Shown: positions 22,033 through 36,720 of the stretch, piece after piece
Layout: each line of letters begins with the position of its first letter
Numbering within the stretch: the stretch's first letter is position 1
Assembly (NCBI RefSeq): GCF_037975245.1
Contig: NC_092580.1
Coordinates: 855,001-919,000, forward strand
DNA from: Apostichopus japonicus
Taxonomy: Eukaryota; Echinodermata; Holothuroidea; Aspidochirotida; Stichopodidae
Direction: 5' to 3'
Length of the DNA stretch: 64,000 nucleotides
Program-made: the position numbers and the translations under genes
The notes under the pieces: model-generated
Databases searched by the model: none
Seen by the model: the letters and a program-made list of their open reading frames with translations, nothing else
What the model was told of the DNA's origin: nothing

Positions 22033-22331
22033 TTACTTTTCACCCCCGCTCCACCATCCACGCAGGAACCCACCCAGACCCCCCTGCGGGGACGATTTAT
22101 TCTGTTCCAGTTTCTCATCCAAGGAGGGTAACTCTATATGGTTCAGAGCTATGTCAAAGAAGAGCGGTTTGCACGGTGACGGCTTAAAGTCCAGTGGAAA
22201 TGTGGTGAAGTTGGGCTTGGCGGCCAGGTCCGGCTGGTTGGCGTTGTACCGGTCAAGCCATTCCGCCAGCGGTCGATTGTCCTTCAGACCGAGTTGCGCC
22301 ATTCCTTTGCTGATGAAAGGTTCATTGGAAT
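22033..22331 (-). CDS. SRP68: SRP68, last coding exon
   Basis: Signal recognition particle 68-kDa subunit binds SRP RNA and SRP72 and helps deliver nascent secretory proteins to the ER. A clear acceptor (GTTCATTTTTCAG) starts the exon at 22331 and TAA ends it at 22033. From memory of the vertebrate protein, the stretch PCKPLFFDIALNHIELP and the following LDEKLEQ match the conserved C-terminal segment just before the end. The exon starts with two bases that complete an aspartate codon begun in the exon at 23522 (SIL-D-SNE), so the junction is in phase. The tail after LDEKLEQ is glycine-rich. GC content is higher than in the surroundings, as expected for coding DNA. Confidence 0.9.
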
Positions 22332-23521
22332 CTGAAAAATGAACGCAGAGAGGTTCTTGGTAAGCCATGGTTTTTTTTTTCTGTATTCTTGGGTGGAGGG
22401 TATTTTCTATGGGTGAGGATAATCTGGAGGGTGGGGGAAGTCAATTCAATTAACTGTGAGAAATGTCATTGAATTAAGAACCACCTAAGGCCTATTCTCA
22501 TCTTTGTAGTAAGTTTGTCACCTTGAGCTACGTGACAGTTCATAAGTAGGGGGGGGGGTATATTCGAGTGGAATTTGGGATTCAAATCCCTGAATAGAGA
22601 AAGTTTACAAAAACTTGTTAATTTGCAGTCATTTTTTGTTATTGCTATCACAAACAGAAATGGATACCCACTTTCTATTATTTGTAGATGACAGAGACTG
22701 GTTCAATCGCAGTCTACAAGGCCAGATAAACTCTTTATATTTTGGCTTTCAATTTCTTTATTCTGACAAATTTCGATAGTACAAAAGACGGCAGTTTTGA
22801 TCAGGCTTTTGATACTTCCTTGTGATCCCTGAACATCATACATTCAGCTACAAGCAAAAATAACTGTTGTCTGTCCTGTCCACCACAATAATCCTATTGT
22901 AATATTTTCAGACCCTAAGGGCTAATAGGTCTCTTCCCCCCCCCCCCCAAAAAAAAAGGTGTGAAAAGGGGCGGTGCTGCTTCCAACCGAATGAATCTTT
23001 TCACTCATTGTTTAACCAAAGAGAAAAATTGGGGAAAGAAAACAACAGATTATTAATATAAAGGCCATATTTCTCTGAATCATTGTCTATGCTCTGATGG
23101 AATACATTTGTTCCAGTAGCAGGGTTCAATTCCAAGGTTCCAAATGGACACGGCAGTTTAATCTGCATTTTCCTGACGATCAGACCCAAAAGAGAACATC
23201 GATATGTCTCTCCACTGTTATCCCAAAGAAGAAACCTTTCAGAAACTCAAGGGTACTAAAGGATTTCTTCCTTTTAAATTAACCAGCGTCCTACACAAAA
23301 TTAACAGGGTAGTAACATGATGGTCTCTGCCTGATTCCCCCTCCCCCCCACCCAATTTCTTTTCTTAAAGTTTTGGTATTCATCCTTTCATATATAGTCC
23401 ATCTTGCATTTTGCCTTTTGAAAAACAAGAATCCTTAATCTTCATCCAAAGCAGCAAAAAGTTTCTTTCCAAACACAGTACATTGATTATTATTATTATT
23501 ATATTATTATTAAGTACATAC

Positions 23522-23594
23522 CTAGAATGGAGGCCGCCTGAGCAGAGTACTTCAAGTCGTTGATATCTTGCGCAAGAGTGTCCAATTCCTCTAC
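23522..23594 (-). CDS. SRP68: SRP68, penultimate exon
   Basis: A 73-base exon between acceptor TTTAATCAATAG and donor GTATGT. It encodes 24 residues plus one base: VEELDTLAQDINDLK then YSAQAASIL. This corresponds to the vertebrate segment VQEL...CSLQAAAILD, directly before the last exon. Phase matches the exon at 22331 exactly. Exons farther upstream should lie at higher coordinates, but none is recognisable; a 4.6-kb retrotransposon starts 230 bp away. Confidence 0.85.
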
Positions 23595-24253
23595 CTATTG
23601 ATTAAATGAAACCAAAATCTAATCATGATGTCTTTAGGGAGTTTAGAGTTTAGGGAGTTTTTAGGGAGTGTCACTACCCGACAAGCCCTATAGGGTTTTT
23701 TAATACACTTCCTTTCACAAGTTTTGTTTCTTATCTCCTTCTATGTCATATGTCATACTTATGTCATACTGATGTTAAAATAGAACAAAAATCAATAAAT
23801 GAAATGAAATAAATGAAATTAGTTACCTTTTTTTTTTAATTTGAGTAAAAGTTTTGTCTTTGTTGTTGTTGATATCAAATCAAAAGGAGTTTAACCCCTG
23901 GTCGACCTGGCGAGAGGTCCTATGGGGGATAATAAGTTTGTTTTTATAGAATAGACATTTTTTTTTTTTTTCTTGGAAAGGTTGTCTATGTTCAGTCAGG
24001 GAATTGCTGGTAAATGAAGTCTTATATATTTATATTGGACAGGATAGCCATAATCATACCCGAGGTCAGAGTCAAAGAGTCACTTAGGGAGGGATTTCTA
24101 AAGGAGAGGAATTTTTTAAGTACTGAGAATTGTGGAGACGGAGTGGTTTCTATTGTTTGGGTAGGGAGTGGTTGTGGTTTCTATTGTTTGGTAACAATAT
24201 AATCTGTATATATAAGTATACTTGGGCCTAGAACCATTTAGGAAAGGATTTTT

Positions 24254-25009
24254 TTAATGGAATGAGACTTTAAGTAGTAACAATTGTGAATACAGAAAGG
24301 GTTTGGTTTTGGGGTAGTGAGTTGTTGCGACTTTGTATTTCAGGAGGAGGTCTTCAATCAAAGGGTCGTTCTCGAGGTTGTTTTTGTATAACTTGGTGTT
24401 GAATTCTTCAAGTCGGGTGAAAGTAGATTTTGTGTTTCCTGCACGGAGAACGTACAAAGTAGCAATATAGGTAGGGATTTTGAGTGCGAGTCGATAAGCT
24501 GTGGTGTGGATTCTGTTTAAAATTTGTTTATTGGGATTAGAGATGGTAAGCAGGGAGATGCTCCCGTAACTGAGAATCATGTTTACTTTGGATTTATAGA
24601 TTTGGATAATGGTTTTCGGAGGGAAGTTATATTTGTGTGAGAGGATTTGAATGGATTTAAGTTGGAACCAGCAGCGTCCTGCAGTTCTGTTACAAAGTAG
24701 ATTAAACAATAATTTGCTATCGAAAGTGGTACCAAGGAAGGTTGCATTAGGAGTAGCAGTGATTGAGGTGTTGAAAAGATTCATTTTGGCAATATGGTTA
24801 TGGTATTTTGAGTTTATTATGGAGAAATTGGCTAGGTTAGATATTGAGGGATATATTTTTGTTCTCCACATCGAGCACCACTTTTCGAGATGTGTAATTG
24901 CTCTTTTAATATTTAGTTCCGTCATATAGATATTTTTACTGGTGCTCCAAATGGCTATGTCGTCAGTGTACTGACTATAGCTGCATTTAGATAGAGGGGG
25001 GATGTTCAA
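24254..25009 (-). pseudogene. Reverse transcriptase, C-terminal half
   Basis: 251 codons open. Starts near the catalytic box: SQYTDDIAIWS is a YxDD-type motif (YTDD) followed by HLEKWCSMWRTKIYPSIS, the usual palm and thumb order of Jockey-like RT, then NATFLGTTFDSKLLF and NRIHTTAYRLALKIP. Upstream RT motifs occur in other frames at 25010-25700, so the full ORF2 is frameshifted. It would copy element RNA at a nicked target in the nucleus; this copy is probably inactive. Confidence 0.8.
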
Positions 25010-27037
25010 ATCATTAACATATAGGGTGCAGGGGAGGGGGCTGAAAACAGCGCCCTGTGGAGTCCCTGCACCAAGTGGAAAAGGTTTTGATTGTTGGTTT
25101 TTGTAGCATATTTTGGCATTGCGCTCACTAAGGAAAGAGGAAAGAAGTCTGGTGTAATTGGAGGGGAGATTAAAGTTAAGTAGTTAAATTCTTATGCCGT
25201 TGTGCCAAGTTTTGTCGAACTCCTTTTTGGCATCAAGGAAGAGGGCAGTGGTATCATGTTTTTTTATGAAGCCGATGCGAATTTCTTTGGAAAGGTGGAA
25301 AGTTTGGTTTATTGTAGATTTGTGTGCCCGGAATTAGCCTGATTGATACGGGCAAAGTGATTAATTTGCTCAAGGTGGTTTCTGGTGCGGTTATCTATAA
25401 TTCTTTCGAAAATCTTACCTAAGGCTGGTAGGAGACTAATTGGTTGATAGTTTTGAATTTTGGTGTGTCTTTACTTAGTTTCGGTATTAAAATCATTTTG
25501 GCGGATGTCCACAGGGTTGGGAAATGACCCAGTCTAAGGAGTTTGTTAAATAATGGGAAAATATGAGAGTTAATGAATATCGGAGGCCCACGGAGGGGAA
25601 TCTTTTAGCATTAGGTCATTTATGTTATCAAGACCAGGGGAGGAGGCATTTTTGCATATTCAGTGGCACTATACCAATCATTTATATCTATTTCTTTGAG
25701 TAGAGGGATGTTTTTGTTGAGACATCCTTAGAAGTTGGGGATAAAGCTGGTTGCATTACAGATAATTGTACGGTTTATTTTGTGTTGGAATCTGTTATCG
25801 TATGGAGGGCCATCTAAGATATTGAATATAGTTTTCAAGTATGATTCACTAAGCTTTATTTGGTCTTAAGTTTTTGTGATGAGGTTACCTACTTTATCTC
25901 TAAGGCATTCGTCTGTATTACCTGTGTTTGGGTTGTAATGGGTTTTCGATATTTCTTTAATTTTTCCAAAAGTGTTTTGGGTTTTTGTCATTAATGATTG
26001 AATCGCATTTGTTTTGGACTCGGTTTTGGTCGACCGCCGATATTTGTCTATTTATTTGTTTTTCAAGTTGGTTAATTTAGGTTTTTAGAGTTGGATCTGG
26101 GGAGATCATATAGGTTCTATGTAGTCGACGTCTGATTTATTTAGTGTAAGAATATTCCTATTTAGTTTTGGATTTCTGTTTTGTTTTTAAGGGGCAGTGT
26201 TTTTTGAAGGTATTAAAGATATGTTGGGCAATGCTGTCACAATATATGCCGATGTAATTTAGCTTGTTGTTGTGGTAATTGGCAATAGTGTTGTTTGTTA
26301 TGATCCCTTTTTAAATGATGTCCAGTCTGCTTTATTGTAATTATACGTTAATTCGTTATTTTGGATGCGACTGAGGTTTATGTCTAGCTCAAAAAGGAGT
26401 GGAAAATGGTCACTGATTAGGTCATCTTCTAGGATTTGAATCGAATGAGTTTTAGTTGCAAGGTGGTTTGAGGTTATGGCGTAGTCAAGTAGTTCAGTAT
26501 TATTGTTTATTGGGTTTATCCTAGTTTTGGTATTTTGGTTAATTATTGTTAAGTTGTGTTTATCACATATTTCTAAGAGGGATATGCCTTTTTCAGATAT
26601 TTTGGTGCTACCAAAAATGATGTGGTGGGCATTTAAATCTCCTAGTAGTATTGTATTTTTATTAGAACTGTTTTTGATTGTGGATATGGGCTCATTTGGG
26701 GACTATAATAGCTAATAATGTGGAGAGGTTTATTGTCTCTTTCGAGTACAATTTCAATTGTTTGGGTTTGTTTGGGAGGAGGGTGGCTTTGAGGTTGTTT
26801 TTTTCAGCAATAAGTACTCAAACCATATATCGAGAGATATCGTGTCTGAAAGTTTGGTAACCAGGGATGCTAAGGTGGGAATTTGTATTTAGTTTAGTTT
26901 AAAGAAATGATATCCGGGGAGTGGTTGGCGAATATACTAAGTAGGAGGCTTAATTTTGGAAGGATACTGTTGATATTTAGGTGGAGGAACTTGACCGAAG
27001 GAGGGAGTGTGCTTGTCATGTAGGTGATTGAGGATGG

Positions 27038-27610
27038 CTAAATATTGAAGGATGGTGGAGACGTTCCATAATTAGTTTCTGGGATATTTAAGTTTAGGTG
27101 TTTTAGTGCTAACACGGTGGCGTAACTGGCAAGGTCGTCAGATTTAATATTAATGTTGGCTGTTTGGAAGGTGTATTGTACTAATTCAATTACAAAGGTT
27201 GCGATATTAAGTTTTTTTTCAGTGACGATTTTATTCGTTATTTCAATTTTAGGGGTAAAATTGGTTACATTCGCGTAGGTTCTTTGTTCTTGTTGTTTGT
27301 TATTAGCTTCAGTATTAGCTTCTTTAAATTTTGTGCATCCTTTGTAAAGGGCGACATGAGTCCCTGAGCAATTGGCACATTTTGGGTTTTCTTTTGGTTT
27401 GGGACAGTCTTTAACTCTGTGGTTTTTGCCACATCTGAGACATCTGGTTTGATTTTTGCAAGTATGGGGGGTGTGTCCAAAGAGTTGACATTTGAAACAT
27501 TGAGTGATTTGGGGGGGTTCGTGGTATTCTTCTGTTTTGTGTTTAGAGTATCCTAAGTAGAAACCTTGTTTGATTAGGGATTGTTGAGGCTCTTGTTCTT
27601 CAAACGTCAT
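27038..27610 (-). pseudogene. ORF1 (gag-like) with three zinc knuckles
   Basis: 190 codons. Three cysteine-rich knuckles in series: CFKCQLFGHTPHTC, CLRCGKNHRVKDC and CANCSGTHVALYKGC. This arrangement is typical of ORF1 in Jockey and I-type non-LTR elements, where the protein binds element RNA. The start of ORF1 is probably ATG at 28172 (MTTPYPP..), in a different frame, so a frameshift separates the halves. A lysine- and asparagine-rich tail follows the knuckles. Confidence 0.8.
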
Positions 27611-28427
27611 TTTTACTTTCCAAGCTGTATTGATTGTGGCATGACTAATGAGTCTTTTAGCTTGTACTGGGGTGTATTCTTGGTCTTTGAGTTCTTGTTC
27701 AATATCTTTGATTTGAATTTCAGGGTTTATGCCACAGGCTACTACGGAGAAGTTTCTTTGTCATACTTTTTTTGGGATTCTTGGTTTGGGGTTGCCTAGT
27801 TAAGTCTTTTGATTCCATGGTTTCAGGAGGATATTTGCAGTTTTAGGGTCATGGGGGTGATTAGGATGTCGTTACTACGAAGACGGTTTATATTTGAGAT
27901 CATGGCATTTGGTTTTTCTTCATTGATTAGTTCAGCAAGTGTTTATTGGGTTTTTTGATAGTTCTGGTAAGATTCCTGATACAATGATTGTTTGAGCGGA
28001 CTTTTTGGTGGTTGGTTTGGAGTTTGGAGATGGGTTTATTTCAACGTATATTGGACGTTGTCTTTTTCTGCTATTTTTGTACAGGGATCCAGTCATTAAT
28101 GTCTATGTCAAAATCAGAGAGGTTTAGGTTTTCGACTAAGGGGGCGGTTATAGGTGGGTAAGGGGTTGTCATATTGGCAAAACAGCCCCTCCCTACGGGT
28201 TTTAAATGGCTTTTATACAATGAAATTGATCATAAACTTTACTTACTAGAAAGAATTAGTCTCCAGCCTAAGACGGCGGACGGAAAGAATAGGAACTCCT
28301 TTTGAAGAGACACACTATGAATCGAAAGTGTACTCTGCGGCGTTGTGTTGGTATCCAAGGAGGCGTACGTTTTGTAAATGGCGGGTAAGTCATAGAGTGA
28401 AGGATGATGGGGTGGCGCTATGTCAAA

Positions 28428-28500
28428 AAGCTGACTGTTGATCAATATAGTCCACAGAACCCTAAGGAAAGGAGAGGAATGCACAAGAAATAGCCAGTTT
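28428..28500 (-). pseudogene. ABCC exon copy a, interrupted after 11 codons
   Basis: After acceptor TCCTTTCCTTAG (exon start 28461) the first frame reads GSVDYIDQQSAF and then a stop. The opening resembles the ABCC motif GSVAYVPQQAW, and the intron before it resembles the intron before copy b (GAAAGGAGAGGAAT and TTTTCTTCAAAGTA). Homology ends about 33 bases into the exon, where the leader of the retrotransposon seems to begin. The longer frame in this region (28239-28523) uses another phase and is discounted. Confidence 0.5.
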
Positions 28501-28739
28501 TCTTCAAAGTAAGTCTCGTACATTTAGCACAAAACATAAAAAACTAATTAGCAACTAATTCCAACAAAGTTTAGACTGTGATTGAAACTTTACTGGTGGA
28601 AACATAATTAAATATGTATTTTTATGAACCTTTCTTTCTTATGACTAACCTTGACTGTATATTGCAGCTTTCCAGCTTAGCTTGTGTTTTTCCTTCAAAT
28701 GAGTTTTCTTGAGTCATCTTTGAGTTTTCTGATCTTGAC

Positions 28740-30520
<1,781 letters not shown>

Positions 30521-30524
30521 GACA

Positions 30525-30704
30525 ACAATCAACTGTTGAGAGGACAAGACTGATGTTCATGATACTGGCTCACACTGATGTTTTCCTTGAATCTTACTTT
30601 TTCTCCAATTTCTATTAAATCACCTCCAGATAACACTTCCAGATCTCTCTGTAGAGGACAGGCTTGAAGGATCTTCTCGTATTTGGTGGAGTTTATGATC
30701 TTTC
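30525..30704 (-). pseudogene. ABCC NBD1 exon, copy c, 5'-truncated
   Basis: Repeats the 3' two thirds of copy b from about [20 protein letters not shown] to GEK, with the flanking intron downstream (GTTGAGAGGACAAGACTGAT on plus). It keeps a plausible donor, AAA then GTAAGA. It lacks the Q-loop part and has Ile for Thr in [11 protein letters not shown] partial tandem duplication inside the minisatellite. Confidence 0.7.
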
Positions 30705-30749
30705 AACCACTTGTTCTAAACCTGATCCAGCTTCATTACAGACATCCAA

Positions 30750-33700
30750 GACTCACAATTTTCCTTCAATTTTCTTCATCTTCTTCTTTCACCTGAGACA
30801 GTATTGTAAAAGATAAGAAGATTTCATATATTGGAAAGCAGATAGACATTGCAACTAGACTCATTTTTATACACTCCCTCCCTTCCCTCCCCCTGACTAC
30901 CTAAACAACCCTGACTGCTGCCTCATTGATATAACAATATATAAACAAATGTATATGATTGTGGTTTAATGGCAGAAATAAACGAAACAAATACCAGAGC
31001 TTAAATATTTCTGTGTTACTATAGTAAACTGCATACCCAAACGGAAGCATTACAGAATCTTCAATGTCTCAGACCTCCAGCAGGATGTTACAGTCACAGT
31101 TCATGGAGTCTCCTTGTGAATCAGTGTGGCCAATGCAATGCTGTAAAGACAAATATCAAAGCAATATGTACAGTATATATATACCTTTGGTGTGACATAA
31201 ATTTAAGTATTTTTTTTAAAGTAGTTTTACATAAGATCATCTTTCTGTTTGCATATGCAGATACCTTTTTGATGAATGTTTACAAACATGAATAAACTGT
31301 ACCTCTATTTGTTACTAAGTGCCTGTTTATTTTTAATACTTGCAATATGACTCTTTAATGAACCTTACTAGACATTGCTATCAAACCTATGGAGTACTTC
31401 GTAAAATGCCAAAACTTCCTTTGATGTATATTGTTCACTATAATGGTCAAGCTGATTGAAAGGAATGAATTCAACACAATTTGAGAACATTTCATCAGTC
31501 AAACAATTTGGAGAGCATGTACTAGTTTAAACAAACTTAGCAAGCACATTCATGAGGAACTGGAAAATTGAAAAATGTCTGAAATAAACATCATTCTTGA
31601 AACGAGAAACTTGACAAGTGAAATAAGGACCGACACTTAAGCTACAACAAGTACACTTAGCAAAGATGAAAACTGGCTTTTCAGCCAACACACAAGTACC
31701 AACAACATATTAGTATATTCATGGTAAACCATCATGTGCTTCCATGACTTCTAGCACCTGTGTAATAATATTCTATATCAACAAGGACAGAGATACTATA
31801 TATTGTACTTATCTCTCAATACTCTTAATATGTGTTTACCATGAGTTGTGTTCCTCACAGCTTTCAATCAATGTTTTCAAATTGAAAACCAAATCAAAGA
31901 CAATTACTCAACAATGAGAGGTCGACTTAGCAAAGTTTGAATTCGGTTTAATAATAATCAAAGTTTCAGTGAAACAGTTCTGCAGACCATAAAATCATGC
32001 CTTAGGCATCAAAGAAGGCTATGATCTGATAAAGATATGCCAAGAGTTGGACCAATACTGTTAAGCCTAGCTTCAGGTCAAAATTATGCTAGTTGATCAA
32101 ATTAATACATGTATATCAATTTAGTTGCCTACGCTAGGTAACATCAGCTTTCATGGAGAGTTTTCTCCATACTTGAACCATCACTAACATCAATTAGACC
32201 AGAGCTAGGCCTAATTGCTTGAGAATTTCATTTTACAAAGTACTGTTGCTTGTATAAGAAGCCTAGGATAGGCTAGTTAGTCCTCATCTCTATCTAGCCT
32301 TCGCTTTGGTAGGCTAGCCTAGGTTTCCCATTTTCATTTGGTGGTAGGCCTAGCCTGGGGCCATCTGTTCCCTCCCCTAACAACGTTATTTTCCTCCCAC
32401 TTAAAAGTTGAACAACTTACATTAACATTTTCAGGGGAGTTAACTAAGGTTTTTCATGGGAGGCATATTGGCTAGGCTATGTGGAAAGAATAGATGTTGT
32501 AAGTGGAATAACTGTAAGAAAAGATTTAAAGGGAGAAAGGTAAAGTTAAGGGTGAAAAATAACACGGTTAAGGAAACTAACATACTATTTTCAAGGGAGG
32601 AGACTGTTGTTCTGTAGGCTCTGACTGCATATTCTTGTAGAGTAAGCTTAAGAAAGTTGTGATAGTATGAAAATAGAAAATGTGACCAGGTATCTTCCTT
32701 GTGTAACTGTTCAGTGATTGGAAGATAAAAAAGTGTTTGTGAATAGGCCGGATTGTTTGCATAGGATTGTATGCGAACATGGGGTAATATACATGCGTGG
32801 AATTCATAGTGGTAATGGGTCGTTTGCTTGTAATGGCATTCATTGTGGGAATGAAATAACATAGAAAATTTAGCCTATAGGTATGCCCTCCTTGGTTCCT
32901 CTCCTTGTTTTCCTATTTACCAGTTTCTTCAATTACTACAGGTACAAGTGTCTCTTGAAATATGTTCCTTTCTTTCACCAAACTCTCCTAAATCACAAGA
33001 CACATTTACTACATGCAGTTGCTTCACTACCTAAATTAATTCTTTCCACAGCCAAGCCGTCTTTCTTTCCTCCCCTGAAAAACATTGGTTTCAACCCCTA
33101 AAAATAATTTCAGGGAGGAAACTATTGTTTTTATTCTTGGAAGTTGGAGAAGAAACCAACGGACTTGCCTGTCATGATGGAAAAAAAAAAGGAAAGAGAG
33201 CTTTCATCCTAAGCTAATTTGTCCGGCTGCGAGTTAGTTTCTTGTGGATGTGTTACTGTTATTGTTAAGTGCTAGATGGCATAGCCTAGGCTATGGTAGG
33301 CTACTCTGGTAGGAATTTAAAGACATTTAGGCCTAGGCTAATTAAGTTAGGCCTAGCCTAACTGTACTAGCCTTAACCAGAAAGTAATTAGGCCCAACCA
33401 GCTAGGTCTAGTATTTTGTCGGAAGATATAAAGTGACCTACTTTACTCACGTTAATTGTCTAGTGAATAATCATATTAGGCCTAGATTAGCATTCCAACT
33501 AGTATAGACGCCAGTGCCTACGTGAGCTAGCCTATCGTTAGGCCTAAGCTATACTATTATATGATAGGCTAGCGTAATTTCTCACGCTCGCTGACTCAAA
33601 CAATGTGAAGTACTAACTTGCTCCATAAAACTAATACACAACCTTCGAGCTGGCGAATATATCTGCCATTCACATTCTTTGGCAGTTACCCCCCCATACA

Positions 33701-35550
33701 GAATAGGCTACAAATTACAATTACGTATGAATTGTTAGCCAACGGCTGCCAGGAAGCGAACTGCACGTACTGCTCGTGTAACCTTTCGTGAGCTTTATAT
33801 AAAGATCATAATTCGCGCTCCGTTGCTTAACCTTTGACCACGACCGTGTGCGTCTATGGCAAGCCATGTGGGACAAACACCGCATAATATATCAACGTAT
33901 TAATTGCAAAAAAATAAACTAGCAATGACATGCTAGATGCATATCCATTTGAAATCATTACATTTACAACGAAACAATTCAAATGTTCTCATAACATAGG
34001 CCTAAGGTCATTAAACATGTTGCATGGTCAAGATAATTTATTGAGTTCGCTGCGAATCTCGTCACAAAAGTTGTTTTAATGACCAATATATCATTACTCG
34101 AATGGGTTGGTCTGGCATTAGGCCTAGGCGGGACAGTAGGCGTACTGTCATGATCAGCCCGGGGGGGGGGGCGAGGGTGTAGGTCTGGCGTATCCATGGG
34201 ACAGACATTCTAAAGATAATAATTTACACTTTTTGAGGGGGCCGGACTCTTGGGGCGAATCTTGACATAAAAATGTCAACCTAAAATTGTTTAGCTAGCT
34301 GCATGAACATTCTCAGATACAACAAATTTTGGCAAAAACTGCTTGAATTTTGTGATAAAATGTCACATTTGAGATTTTTTAGATAAACTGTCTGAATTTT
34401 TAACCCATTCCCCAATATAAATGAAGGTATTAAATGAAATTCACTGTTTCTCTGATCCATGTAGAGGTTTTGTTCTTAAAGTACAGTCTTACCTTTTTGT
34501 GCAGAGTTCTAGAGCATCTGTTCCTCGCATGTCTTGAAGTAGAGGTTGGGTAAAGGAGAGGTTTGCTAAATTTTAATATAATCAAAAGTTATATCTACTT
34601 CAGTTGCTGTAACTGTATCTTAGGTGCCCCCCCCCCTCCCTCTGCCAGCTAGGTTTCATCTAGGATGAACCACTGGTTCTGTGATCGAGTGGATAAAGGC
34701 AATGGCATTTGAAGCAATGAGGTTTGGCAATCAGGAGGTTCTATGTATGGTGGGTTTATCATCCAAGAGCAGTCTACAGTTTTCCCATCTGAAATGAGTT
34801 TCTAAATTTTATATAAAATGTTGAATTGGAAGCCACCCGTAGTGTAAGTTGTGATCCATACGCCTGTGCGCGGGCTTCTCCCACATTTGTGTTTGGTTAA
34901 GCTTTGTAAAAATAACTGCTCATTATCTATTTATTACAAGGGCCGTGTAACCCCATTCTTATCTTTGGTATGGTTGGAGGGGGTATCTGCATTTGTTGGA
35001 TGTGTAGTGCAATTGGACACCAAGATCGATTAAGAAACAGAAAACCACATTTACATAATGTTACAGCTCTGATATGAATCTTTGCTTTATAAGAAACTCA
35101 AAGGACAGCCATTTATTTTACCACTCCGTGGAAGCTGGAATCCTTTTTATTTATCAACAGCATACATACACACCATAATTGAATGATAATTAAACAGTAA
35201 CATAAAAGATAAAAGTACTAAAACTGAAAACATGATAAGAAAATGACATCCCTTGATCAAAGTACAGTGAACTGGAGCCTCTGGAGAGAGATGTATACTA
35301 ATACAAGCCTTTTAATTAGGTTGTGATATTGTGTGTTCAATCACATCTATAATAATCAAAAATGTGGGTAATCATTAATAAGTACTCATTTGAGTGTGAA
35401 AATAAAGCCTACAGGTTGTCAAATAATTCATTGTTAACAGTTAGATCATATATTATTGCAGCATATATTATGTAACTTAATTATACTCAACTATCAGGGT
35501 GAACAATAGAGTTAACAACTCTACAGTAAAGGCTACCATTTGAATACTGT
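30750..35550. other. No supported gene
   Basis: AT-rich up to 32 kb. From about 32200 to 33580 it is dense in AGGCCTA/TAGGCC words, a short-repeat texture I associate with echinoderm genomes. Around 33750-33860 the base composition is richer in CG dinucleotides and contains TTTATATAAAG, possibly promoter-like. The 140-codon minus frame at 32440-32862 is hydrophobic and His-rich with no recognisable family and no splice evidence. Confidence 0.4.
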
Positions 35551-35555
35551 ACTAT

Positions 35556-36548
35556 TGTTACGCCCTGGGTTGTTCGGGATGCGTGTACCCCGTATTTAGA
35601 ATGCGCCCAGGGCTACTAAGAATATGTTTTCCCGTTTTGTTTGAATAATTTACCCTGCGATTTGTTGTCCATTCATTCACCATTCCATTTACTTTTGTTT
35701 TATTATGCAGGTCTCTTTCGCTCTCCCCGTCGTCTGCCATCACCAGCATTCCAGGCATTCGCTCTTTTATTACGCGAGTTGTTCTGTTTACCGTTTATCT
35801 ATTGTACTTTCACTTGCTCTCTTTACCTTGTTTAATTAAGACGTTGTTTTTCTTATGTATTTTGTTTTGTGGACACTTAATTTATTTCGTTGAAGTTCGG
35901 GCAGAGAACTGGAGACCAGCGGTGAGCAGCATGGCAATTAGAGTATAGTATTATTTTAAAGTCAAGGTTCATTTATTTTAGAGAGCGGGTCCGGGAGTGA
36001 GGGCTGACTACCGGGCGCGATTCCTTTTGTATTGTACAACTAATAATTTCCCGTCCTGGTTGGCTTCTTTGCATGTTATAGACTCCGGAGGTAGGGTCAA
36101 ATTAGGGCTCTCCCCGGAGGTATTGCAGAAGTTAATCGGGGCGGGACCACATTAGGCAGTATTTGTTTAGTCTGCCGTTGGCGCCACGTGTCAGGTATTC
36201 ACTCTCGTGATTCTTAAGAGCCGTGCTGCCCACGCCCTGGTATGTAGTGTATTTGTTATTTATTTAAACTGAATCTCTGCCCGGAACGTTGTTTGCTTTT
36301 ATATTTGTGTACGGCAGAAAGTCACTGCCTTATTTTTGTTAAGTGTATGTTTAAAGTTAATTAAGCTATTAAATTGTTGATTTGAGACCCAGTTCTCTTT
36401 TACTATATTCTTCTCTCTTTTTTGTGTATTGGTTCAAGCCCTGCTAGCATAAGTCTTAGCCTCCCCCCTTCCCCTGCCCTGACATCAGGTGGCCTCCAGC
36501 TGCCTGATTTCCCACGCTACCGCTCGGCCGGGGTACAAGGGCGTTACA
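35556..36548 (+). mobile_element. 5' long terminal repeat of gypsy-type element
   Basis: 993 bp beginning TGTTACGCCC and ending GGGCGTTACA, near-perfect short inverted ends in the TG..CA form of LTRs. A primer-binding site follows at once. No second copy of this sequence was found in the window, so the 3' LTR is missing or outside. Confidence 0.85.
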
Positions 36549-36553
36549 GAAAT

Positions 36554-36570
36554 TGGTGTCAGAAGTGGGA
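36554..36570 (+). other. tRNA primer-binding site
   Basis: TGGTGTCAGAAGTGGGA lies five bases after the LTR end. It is the TGG-starting sequence expected to pair with a tRNA 3' end to prime minus-strand synthesis, and this word is common in Ty3/gypsy elements. Confidence 0.75.
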
Positions 36571-36720
36571 TTATTTTTGTCACCCCACCTCCCTATTTCA
36601 AGTTTGCTGGCAGGGCTTTGGAGCCCCATGGTATTTGCGAGTTATTTTTATTTTGACAATTTAATATCATACCAAGTTTCTTTACCTTTAAGTAAGCCTG
36701 GTTTCTGGAAGGAGGCGAGA

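Larger units (their letters stand above)
23828..28440 (-). mobile_element. Non-LTR retrotransposon copy 2 (Jockey/I-like)
   Basis: A minus-strand element with, in transcription order, a 5' leader (about 28440-28173), an ORF1 with three zinc knuckles (27038-27610), an endonuclease region (about 26200-27000) and reverse transcriptase (about 25700-24254). It ends in a 3' tail with an A run (T run on plus, 23828-23837). Coding is split by frameshifts. Copy 1 at 15175-17385 aligns across the RT and endonuclease. The 5' end appears to interrupt a copy of an ABCC exon at about 28428. The 3' boundary is inferred from the A tail; no clean target duplication was found. Confidence 0.7.

Noticed and set aside
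28239-28523. 94-codon minus frame with apparent AG and GTAAGT borders
   Set aside because: Its start is a decayed ABCC exon in another phase and the remainder appears to be the leader of the retrotransposon; the splice sites flank different sequences by chance.
32440-32862. 140-codon minus frame as a gene
   Set aside because: No recognisable domain, overlapping alternative frame (32577-32843) and no splice or start context.
33853-33866. TATGGCAAGCC as a solo end of the foldback element
   Set aside because: Match stops after 11 bases and no inverted partner is nearby.
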